From the NCBI GenBank assembly GCA_903904545.1, contig CAIVDB010000143.1, positions 1 through 5,771 on the forward strand: a stretch of 5,771 nucleotides of DNA. The letters run 5' to 3'. This document shows, piece by piece, positions 1 to 5,771 of the stretch (positions are counted from its first letter, which is position 1; every line of letters begins with the position of its first letter). The notes beneath the pieces are model-generated. The model saw nothing but the letters and a program-made list of their open reading frames with translations, had not been told where the DNA came from and did no database searches. The translations under genes were made by a program, and so were the position numbers. The DNA comes from an uncultured bacterium. Its GTDB lineage: Bacteria; Patescibacteria; JAEDAM01; Absconditabacterales; Absconditicoccaceae.

Positions 1-741
1 ATAGTTCCACTCAAAGAATATACAAAAATTCTGGAGTCTATCCAACGAAAAGAATTTTCCTATAAACAATTAGAGTCCTATGCTACTTCAGTCAAGAAAT
101 TTATCACGACTATTCCTAATGAGAATTCTTTTGCTGATATAAAAATATTTACCGAATCTCTTTTGGAAACAGTAAATGAATATAAGGAAGATACACAAGA
201 GATGAAAAAACAAAGAGAAGAAGAGGAAGATAAAAGTAAACTGCAAGAAGAAGAGAAAACATATAAACAAGCATATTATAAAAAATCTCTACATCATATA
301 TATGATTGGGTCGATAATATCCACCATCAGATAGAAAGAGCACTAATAACTAAGAAAGAATTTGATGATACGCTTGTGCAGGTATTTTGAAAGATTTTAG
401 TCCAGAAACAATCAAAACAAGCTTGATCAAAAAAATATGAAGAATTTGATAATGAGAAAAAATGATTACAAGAAGATTCTATTCCATGAATACAAAGTAA
501 ACCATTAAATAAACAAGAAAGACATGAATTATACGACAGAGAAATCAATAATGAGTATGAAAATCTTCAAAAAATATATGCAAATCTATCCGAAGAACGT
601 TTTGTTCTTGGACTGACAAAAGGATATCTTTTGGCTGATATCTATGAATTTCTTAATAAAAAAATAGATGAGGGCTATCTCACATGGGAAGCATTGCCAG
701 CATCTATTGTTGATGAAGTGAAGAAATATAGAGGAGAATAG
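1..741 (+). CDS. Hypothetical Lys/Glu-rich coiled-coil protein, 5' partial, UGA read as Gly
   Basis: I do not recognise the family. Frame 1 is open from the first base to TAG at 739-741, giving 246 residues, provided four TGAs (388, 424, 463, 487) are read as glycine. No convincing start is visible, so the gene probably begins before the window. The protein is hydrophilic. Around residues 60-85 is a run very rich in Glu, Lys and Gln (for example KKQREEEEDK), typical of a coiled coil. After a Gly/Lys-rich linker (about 130-165) a second helical segment follows, ending in a more conserved-looking stretch (ERFVLGLTKGYLLADIYEFL, then TWEALPASIVDEVKKY). No signal peptide or membrane segment is seen. 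The first 129 residues contain no glycine of any codon. It is the only plus-strand gene and runs convergently to the phosphodiesterase gene, with a repeat element starting at its stop. That it is coding is well supported by its composition and by the frame continuing past the TGAs; its function is unknown. Confidence 0.8.
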
Positions 742-807
742 TTAAAAACTAAAAACTAAAAACTAAAAACGGGGAGTATTCACTATTAGTTTTTAGTTAT
801 TAGTTAC
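741..807. repeat. Heptamer-based inverted repeat element, copy A; possible terminator
   Basis: The left half (743-770) is four perfect tandem copies of TAAAAAC. A spacer rich in G (GGGGAGTATTCAC) follows. The right half carries the inverse motif, GTTTTTA followed by the variant GTTATTA. The 13-base segment at 786-798 (TTAGTTTTTAGTT) is the exact reverse complement of 747-759 and of 754-766, so a long AT hairpin can form in more than one register. The last 31 bases (777-807) are identical to 1541-1571 in copy B. The element fills the whole gap between two convergent genes: it starts on the last base of the plus-strand TAG and abuts the minus-strand TAG at 808-810. A bidirectional terminator or 3'-end structure is the likeliest role. 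This is inferred from position and symmetry. Confidence 0.85.
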
Positions 808-1488
808 CTATAATCTCTCAGGGAAGTTGGAAAACATTCCATCAACTCCTAAGTTTTTCATTCTTTGAATGTCATCACTATCATTTACGGTCCAGACAAA
901 TACCTTCATATTTCTACGATGAGCATCATCTACAAGAGCCTGATCGATAAATTCAATACAAGGGTTGATTGAGTAAGCATGTAACGCTTCGGCAAATTGA
1001 GCATAGCCCAAAAGAATTTCATCAATAAGCGCTCCAATTCTTACTTCAGGGAGAAACTCATAAAAAGTTTTGAGTTCATAATGATTAAAAGAGGAGACGA
1101 GAAAATCATCATACGTTCGATTATGTTCGATCACATATTTTTCAATCAAATCAACAACAGCTTGAGCAGTTCCTGCTCCCTTAAGCTCTATATTTATTTG
1201 TACTTTTTTATCTACAAGCTCCAAGACTTCACTCAAGAGCGGTATCTTTTCTCATTGACCAGCGTCTAAAATTTTGAGTTCATCCAAGGTTTTTTCTCGG
1301 ACATATCCAGTGCCATTAGTTGTCCTATCTACCTTTTCATCATGGATAACAACAAGTTCTCCGGTTTTACAGACATAAACGTCGAGTTCAATCATATCTA
1401 CACCCAAATCCATTGCCTTCTGAAATGAGAGTAAGGTATTTTCCGGTGCATGTCCTGCAGCTCCTCTATGACCAATCTTGAGAAACAT
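808..1488 (-). CDS. Glycerophosphodiester phosphodiesterase (GDPD family), UGA at residue 79 read as Gly
   Basis: The enzyme hydrolyses glycerophosphodiesters (deacylated phospholipid headgroups) to glycerol-3-phosphate and an alcohol, using a metal-dependent TIM-barrel. The protein is 226 residues, normal for compact bacterial UgpQ-like members. Family hallmarks are visible: IGHRGA at 5-10 (catalytic His7/Arg8), PENTLLSF at 15-22, the metal-binding IELDV with Glu34 and Asp36, VIHDEKVDRTTNG from 47 with His49, INIELKG with Glu101/Lys103, and the C-terminal VFVWTVND and GVDGMFSNFP segments. One TGA (1252-1254) lies in 'AGQ-G-EKIPLLSEVLEL', where glycine is usual, so the two apparent halves are one gene. 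The start ATG (1486-1488) is the first after an in-frame TAA at 1498-1500 and gives the classic short N-terminus. There is no signal peptide, so it is probably cytosolic. No Shine-Dalgarno is seen; repeat copy B occupies the leader. The gene may help recycle scavenged lipid headgroups, but no transporter or lipid gene lies next to it. Confidence 0.95.
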
Positions 1489-1496
1489 TGAAGTTA

Positions 1497-1571
1497 GTTA
1501 AAAACTAAAACCTAAAAACTAAAAACGGAGGAGTCTTTACTATTCACTATTAGTTTTTAGTTATTAGTTAC
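1497..1571. repeat. Heptamer-based inverted repeat element, copy B; possible terminator
   Basis: This is the second, directly oriented copy of the element at 741-807. The heptamer half (1499-1526) has four TAAAAAC units, the second changed to TAAAACC. The spacer is eight bases longer than in copy A. The right 31 bases (1541-1571) are identical to 777-807. It fills the gap between the ATPase stop codon (1574-1576) and the start of the phosphodiesterase gene (1488), so it is both the 3' end of one minus-strand gene and the leader of the next. As in copy A, the conserved right end sits directly after a minus-strand stop codon, here two bases away. That placement suggests a 3'-end or terminator function, or insertion at a preferred site. 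Confidence 0.85.
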
Positions 1572-1573
1572 AC

Positions 1574-4057
1574 TTAGACTCCTACTCTAAAGTAGATTTC
1601 TTTATCTACTAATTCTCTTTTGGTTCCTCGTTTGAGGGAAGAAATTTGTTTCATGATTTCTATCTTTTCATTAGTATTGACTACGGGTTTAAGCCAAGGT
1701 AAATCGGTAGAGAAACTAAATGGTCTTGTCTGTTGATTATTGATAGCGATCTTACAGACGGCTCTATGTGCATCAGCATTGACCATATCTATCTGACTAA
1801 ACTCTGGAGCCATTTCTTTTTCCAAAAATTCTGCATCAGGCGCACCTACTTTGTAGATAAAGAGGTTTCCAATGTTACCAAAGATGGTTTTAGAAAGATC
1901 AAGATTCCCTCCAAGCCCTTCTTGTTTTAATTGATCAATATATTGGTGAGCAATCGTCAAACCAAGCTTATATTTTCTGGCCTCAGACAAAATACTTTCG
2001 ATAGATTTCGAGACATAGTTTTGGAATTCATCGATATAGAGGAAGTAATTTTTTCTATCTTTTGCTTCAAGTTTAGATCTTTTGAGCGCAGCAAGTTTGA
2101 CCTGCATAGATACCATCCTTCCAACTAACTGACTATTTACTTCTCATGTCAAACCTTTGGAAAGTTTTACGAGAATGATTTTCCCTTGATTCATCGCATC
2201 GAAAAAGTTGAAGGCTGACTTCGGTTGTCCGATTACATTTCTAATATAGGTACCCGTAGTAAACGGACCAAACTTCGCTTGGATAAATGGGATAATTTCT
2301 GCCTTTTCTCTATCTCCCATCTTCTTATAGGTCTTATTCCATCGCGCAGCGATGACAGGATTTTTTACATTTCTTATCTTAGATTCCGCGAAAGCGTCAT
2401 CCGTAAAGAGTCTCATAATATCTACTAAGGTTCCTCATTCGGGTTGCTCCATCAAAAGGAAACACGCGTTACGGAAGTAATCTTGGATACGGGGTCAGAA
2501 AATTTCTTCTCCATACATAGAGACAAACATCTCTACCAAATCGTTCGTTACGACATCTCTTTCATCTTCCGTCTCTGTTCCATCCAAAGGATTGAAAGCG
2601 AGTGGATAATCGGTATTTGCGAGATCGAAATAAATCAGATCATCAATTTTTTCTTTGGGAAAATATTCCATAGCATGGTCTACGAGATCTCCATGGGGAT
2701 CTATCAAACAAAATCCATTTCCCATTCTTAAATCTTCCAAGACAGATGTTCGCATCAGGGTAGATTTACCAGAACCTGTCTGTCCAAGGATATATACATG
2801 TCTAAATCTATCGTCATTATCTGTTCTAATTCTTACGGGTTTTTTGATCCCTCCATAGGTATTATATCCCAAGAGGATTCCTTCATCAGGGAGATTATCT
2901 GGAGCAGGGACGATTTTGTATCTCTGCCATTGGATACGGGGATTCCTATTAAACTTTGCATTAGGGATATGGACGATGGAGGAGAGCTCTTTGATGTTCA
3001 ATATGGTTTGTTTCTTTCGATTTTGTAATCTTGCAATCAATCACTCATGACTCCAAAAGACTCTCTGGACAAATTCTTTAGCAAATTGCTGCATATTCTT
3101 CGCTCTTCTAAATTTGAATGCATTGAGTCCAATATAACTATACTGACTAAATGATCTTGAGAGATCATCTAGAATTTTTTTTGGTCTTTCTGCTTGAGGT
3201 GAGGTAACGAGTGCTCTGATTTTGATAGAAAAGATTTCATCATCGAGTTTCTTATCGAGATCTCCTGTTTGTTGTTGAGAGAAATCATTTTTTTTCTCAT
3301 CGTCTTCCTTATTTTCCTTATCATCAGCCATACTTGCTCATTTGAGAAATTCTTTGAAGAGTCATTTGAAAAATCATCTTTTCTTACTTTCTTTGACCTT
3401 CTTAGATTCCTTTCTTAGAATCTTGAGTTGTTTTTCATCCAAAGGAGAAATAAGAATTTGTAGACTCATCTTCTCATCGGAGAGAATTTTGGAATATGCA
3501 GACAAGATACTATCCATAGGATCGGCTTCGAAAGTTTCGTAGGTCTTGATAGGATAGACATTATCTTTGGTCAGGAAGAACTCTCCACCAGCCATAAATT
3601 TTCCTGCTTCTAAGAGTTTGGGTGCCTCTATGACATCTACTACTGCTCAGATATAAAATGAGGAAATAAGCTTCTCAATGTTCTCTACATGTTCTTCTGG
3701 TACTCCAAGGATGAACTTAATGACCTCTTTTTCGATAAACATTTCGATACTGATATAATTGTCTCCAAATTTTTTATATTTCCATCCACTTTCAGAGATG
3801 GCATAGAAGTTTTTGTATACTTGATTCATGATCTGGAGATTCTGTTTCATATCTTTGATAGTATCACCTCATTCATCACCCCCTTTTGTAGTTACGCTTT
3901 TGGGGATCTTTACCTGTAAATATGCCATTTTTTTTGCCTGAGCGAACCTATGTTTTTTCTTCATTGCAAGAAAAACTCATCTTATGATCATAGTTCATAA
4001 AATGTATAAGCAGCCAATGCACACGAGTAAGATAAGGAGTACTATATTGTTACTCAT
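1574..4057 (-). CDS. Membrane-anchored VirD4/TraG-like (type IV secretion DNA-pump type) ATPase, 11 UGA codons read as Gly
   Basis: This is one 827-residue protein; with the standard code it would break into many pieces in the same frame. Residues 5-31 form one hydrophobic segment (NIVLLILLVCIGCLYILG onward) followed by KKKHR, indicating an N-terminal membrane anchor with the rest in the cytoplasm. Residues about 45-220 ('YLQVKIPK', 'ISIEMFIEKEVIKFILGVPEEHVENIEKLI') resemble the N-terminal region often joined to such ATPases in CPR genomes (DUF8128-type, from memory). A charged, low-complexity linker spans about 215-260. The P-loop domain carries Walker A GQTGSGKST (425-433, Lys431), LIDPHGDL (from 452), Walker B FLYIDEFQ (672-679, Asp676/Glu677) and a sensor-like AHQY. 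TGA codons encode residues 21, 27, 63, 137, 228, 232, 240, 339, 521, 541 and 638; several are at motif glycines, such as 'LT-G-EVNSQL'. ATG at 4055-4057 is the first after an in-frame TAA at 4097-4099, and starting there keeps the whole anchor. The stop is TAA. It probably uses ATP to move DNA or protein across the membrane; no other transfer genes are adjacent. Confidence 0.92.
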
Positions 4058-4118
4058 AGGGTATAGGGAGGTAAAACGATTAAACAGAGAATGAATTTAG
4101 TTGTTTAAGCGCCTTTTG

Positions 4119-4147
4119 ATTATAACTAATTTTATGAGAAATGCAAA
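4119..4147 (-). promoter_or_regulatory. Sigma-70-type promoter for the VirD4/TraG-like ATPase gene
   Basis: On the minus strand, a TATAAT -10 box (4119-4124) is preceded by exactly 17 bases and then TTTGCA (4142-4147), a four-of-six match to TTGACA. Transcription would start near 4112, leaving a leader of about 55 bases before the ATG at 4055-4057. The leader has no Shine-Dalgarno; its only purine/pyrimidine block near the start reads ACCTCCC, the opposite sense. The perfect -10 and spacing support the call; it is not experimentally shown. Confidence 0.7.
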
Positions 4148-4175
4148 TTTTGAGGGAGAAATGATATGTTTGTAG

Positions 4176-4195
4176 AGCCAATTCATGAATTGGCT
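4176..4195. repeat. Perfect 20-bp palindrome, first hairpin of a tandem pair
   Basis: AGCCAATTCATGAATTGGCT is a perfect palindrome. It lies five bases from a second hairpin (4201-4224) that has nearly the same core, AATTCRTGAATT, but different outer arms. Both are downstream of the NlpC/P60-like gene and upstream of the ATPase promoter. No U-run follows on the minus strand, so it is not a canonical intrinsic terminator. The paired arrangement recalls REP/BIME-type intergenic elements, though no RAYT transposase gene is in the window. Confidence 0.85.
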
Positions 4196-4200
4196 ATCGA

Positions 4201-4224
4201 GGAGATAATTCGTGAATTATCTCC
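4201..4224. repeat. Perfect 11-bp-stem hairpin, second of the tandem pair
   Basis: The arms GGAGATAATTC (4201-4211) and GAATTATCTCC (4214-4224) are exact reverse complements separated by GT. The hairpin begins about 19 bases past the TAA of the NlpC/P60-like gene in the direction of its transcription, so it could protect that mRNA's 3' end or slow the polymerase. It shares the inner AATTC/GAATT core with the neighbouring palindrome, while the outer six bases differ in both arms together. Confidence 0.85.
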
Positions 4225-4242
4225 CAATAGACAGTGACTTGT

Positions 4243-5028
4243 TTATTCTTCTTCTTCATTCGTGGATTTTGGTTTCATACAAAGAAATTCCTTGGTTCAG
4301 AAATATTCATGCATTTTCTCAAGTGAGGTTATGCAAAGGCCTCAATCACGTCAAAATTTACTTATATAGAGTCCCTCTCATAAGTAATAAGCATAATGCT
4401 GGATATCTTCTACACACAAATGATTGGGATGGAGCTCAGAGACTAACATTACACACTCTCCAGGGACTAATTTATTAGGATTTTTCTTGCTAAGTCTCCA
4501 TTGTGATGGGTTTAGTCATGTTCCATATCGATTATCTACGGAGCTCATTCACTTTATATCATGAAGAAATTGCTTGCAGTCAAAATCAGGGAAAGGCTGC
4601 CCATCTCTCAGATACGTAATAATGTTTTTCCTATCCTCAGACGGTATAGGGAGTTCGTGAGCGTCATCGCTATAGTGAGAAAAAATCTTAAGATCATTAA
4701 TTTTGCCATTCTTTATGTTTTTGTGGATATGTAATCGTTGGACATAATCGCCAGATTCAATAATGGTAGCAGGAAGTTCTATTGGCTCCGAAGACGTGGG
4801 GATGACAACCAAAAAGTTCTTATCTACTGCCCTCAACACTAAAATGCCATCTCTTTCATAGATGTTTCTTTGTTTTTGAAGTTGTTTGCTTTTACGCAAA
4901 TACGCAGCATAATTTTGTGGAGTTAATGCTCATAATAGGTCAGAATTGCTTGTTCATGATTGAATATCCGTAATTATCGTATGTATATTTTTGTTCTTTT
5001 CCGTTGCTGTCTTTTTTCTAATATTCAT
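4243..5028 (-). CDS. Hypothetical protein with C-terminal NlpC/P60-like Cys/His domain, 8 UGA codons read as Gly
   Basis: Read from ATG at 5026-5028 to TAA at 4243-4245 the product is 261 residues. The N-terminal part up to about 60 is polar, then a beta-rich stretch (GILVLRAVDKNFLVVIPTS and DYVQRLHIHKNI) reaches about 140. The C-terminal part looks like a papain-fold NlpC/P60-type amidase/peptidase: FDCKQFLHDIKG (149-160, candidate nucleophile Cys151), a 'LVPGECVMLV' strand, and HYAYYLGEGLYISKFG (from 211, candidate His211). A serine in place of a third catalytic polar residue cannot be ruled in or out. The domain assignment rests on this pattern only and is moderate; coding status is strong. 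About half of its glycines are TGA (codons at 4297, 4342, 4351, 4378, 4516, 4549, 4930, 4954), including two in 'LGEGLYISKFG'. No signal peptide is seen, which is odd for a wall hydrolase and may mean a cytoplasmic role. Its own strong promoter lies upstream, and paired hairpins lie downstream. Confidence 0.85.
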
Positions 5029-5059
5029 GCAAGAAATATAAATAAAGAAAACACTACTA

Positions 5060-5088
5060 AGTATAGGCGAAAACAATAAGTTTGTCAA
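5060..5088 (-). promoter_or_regulatory. Near-consensus sigma-70 promoter for the NlpC/P60-like gene
   Basis: On the minus strand a perfect TTGACA (5083-5088) is followed by 17 bases and TATACT (5060-5065, five of six to TATAAT). The predicted start near 5053 gives a leader of only about 25 bases before the ATG at 5026-5028, in which no Shine-Dalgarno is visible. This is the best promoter in the window. It makes the gene independent of the YigZ gene that ends about 70 bases upstream. Confidence 0.82.
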
Positions 5089-5156
5089 ATTATAATGAGG
5101 TTCGTCGCGTAGGGAGTGGTTTGACTTGTTCTGTGCGTCCCCACCTTACAGCAAAT

Positions 5157-5771
5157 TTAGACCACAATAGTTCCCTGAGAGCAATCTTTCAACTCTCTCT
5201 TAAAATCATCCACCACTCCTGCATTGATCCTAAGGTGAATCCAAGCATCCTCATCGTATTTCTCTTCCACGACCTGGGCATGATATTTTTGTGCAACATT
5301 TCTCACGGTCTGGGTAAGCTCAAAAGGATAGCTGAACTGGATGGACGAAAGGACTGGAGTTTCACAGATTTCCGCGTGTTCTAGGGTGTGTTTCCCACAG
5401 TCACCATAGGCCTGGATCAAACCACCCACGCCAAGTTTCGTCCCGCCAAAATATCTCGTCACTATGAGCAAGACATTCAGCAGTCATTTTTTTTCTAGCA
5501 AATTCAACAAAGGTTTCCCAGCTGTACTCGCAGGCTCTCCATCATCGAAAGCCTTATTATATTTTGCAGAAAAGACCGTATTCCCAAAGATATCTAGATT
5601 TCTCTGCACCTCATAGGCACAAGCATAGCAATGATGCGAGGCATCAGGATATTTTTCTTTCACAAGTTGCAAAGCCTTCTCCACATCGTCTTTGTTTTCT
5701 ACATGAAAAATATCTCCAATAAATCTCGATCACTTGATCTTGGGAAGTTCATAGGACAGGGGAGTGGATAT
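5157..5771 (-). CDS. yigZ: YigZ/IMPACT (UPF0029) family protein, 5' partial at window edge, 2 UGA codons read as Gly
   Basis: The family has an N-terminal Impact domain and a C-terminal ferredoxin-like DUF1949 domain. The biochemical role in bacteria is unsettled; eukaryotic IMPACT regulates the Gcn2 translation-control kinase. The window holds 204 residues, so with the usual length near 205-210 only a few N-terminal residues are missing beyond 5771. Counting from the window edge, the signatures are IKGSRFIG (13-18 core), YPDASHHCYAC (41-51), the family motif DDGEPASTAGKPLLNLLE (76-93), and VTRYFGGTKLGVGGLIQAYG (104-123). The DUF1949 part runs from about 140 to the end. TGA encodes Gly14 (5730-5732), in the conserved 'kgSRF', and Gly96 (5484-5486), in 'EKK-G-LLNV'. 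The stop is TAA at 5157-5159. It shows no functional link to its neighbours, and no clear terminator was found before the downstream promoter. Confidence 0.95.

Noticed and set aside
741..807. CRISPR-like array
   Set aside because: The repeat unit is only seven bases with no spacers, so it is simple tandem and inverted sequence.
1252..1254. Premature stop making the phosphodiesterase a pseudogene
   Set aside because: The family sequence continues without gap in the same frame on both sides, and the same kind of TGA interrupts every other gene here, so recoding explains it better than decay.
1591..1610. Seven-bp inverted repeat (AGTAGAT...ATCTACT)
   Set aside because: It lies within the last codons of the ATPase, is short and has no T-run, so it is probably chance.
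2444..2731. Plus-strand open frame of 95 codons
   Set aside because: It lies antisense to the P-loop domain of the ATPase, whose motifs and glycine-coded TGAs prove the minus strand; it is a shadow.
4212..4478. Plus-strand open frame of 88 codons overlapping the twin hairpins
   Set aside because: It is antisense to the conserved C-terminal Cys/His domain of the minus-strand gene, has no family resemblance, and starts inside a hairpin.
5091..5096. Plus-strand TATAAT as a -10 box
   Set aside because: No -35 match at the right distance and no plus-strand gene follows.
5109..5147. Hairpin terminator after YigZ (TCCCTAC-type arm with GTGGGGA)
   Set aside because: Only about seven pairs including a G-U wobble, a loop over 20 bases, and no T-run; too weak to call.
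5082..5384. Plus-strand open frame of 100 codons
   Set aside because: It is antisense to the C-terminal domain of YigZ and shows no recognisable motif.
1..5771. UGA read as tryptophan (code 4) or as selenocysteine
   Set aside because: Conserved positions hit by TGA are glycines, TGG is present for Trp, and 26 TGAs in five unrelated genes is far too many for selenocysteine.

Overview
The window is AT-rich bacterial DNA in which every gene is read through in-frame TGA codons. Five reading frames hold 26 internal TGAs (4, 1, 11, 8 and 2), and all five end in TAA or TAG. In the three recognisable families, TGA falls where glycine is expected: the 'AGQ-G-EKIP' turn of a glycerophosphodiester phosphodiesterase, the 'LT-G-EVN' segment of a TraG/VirD4-type ATPase, and 'IK-G-SRF' and 'EKK-G-LLNV' of a YigZ/IMPACT protein. 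TGG is still used for tryptophan. This is genetic code 25 (UGA = Gly), known from the candidate phyla radiation lineages Gracilibacteria (BD1-5) and Absconditabacteria (SR1), so the source is very probably one of these. Read with the standard code, the region would look like a string of broken genes; it is not.

Layout. (1) Positions 1-741, plus strand: the C-terminal part of an unrecognised, Lys/Glu-rich, probably coiled-coil protein. (2) 808-1488, minus: a complete cytosolic GDPD-family phosphodiesterase. (3) 1574-4057, minus: one 827-residue membrane-anchored ATPase with a CPR-type N-terminal region followed by a VirD4/TraG-like P-loop motor. (4) 4243-5028, minus: a 261-residue protein with a C-terminal NlpC/P60-like Cys...His arrangement. 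(5) 5157-5771, minus: a nearly complete YigZ/IMPACT protein whose first residues lie beyond the window.

Between the genes there are two direct copies of an AT-rich repeat (741-807 and 1497-1571) that bracket the phosphodiesterase gene. They are built of TAAAAAC heptamers and their inverse, and each begins within 0-2 bases of a minus-strand stop codon. A pair of strong hairpins sharing the same core (4176-4195 and 4201-4224) lies between genes 4 and 3. Near-consensus promoters precede gene 4 (TTGACA-17-TATACT) and gene 3 (TTTGCA-17-TATAAT). None of the three visible start codons has a Shine-Dalgarno sequence.

The four minus-strand genes do not form an obvious pathway. Genes 4 and 3 each have their own promoter. 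Gene 2 follows gene 3 after the second repeat and may be co-transcribed with it or separately controlled. The membrane motor is the only secretion/conjugation-like component here, so this is not a complete transfer locus. No tRNA, rRNA, transposase or CRISPR array was seen.
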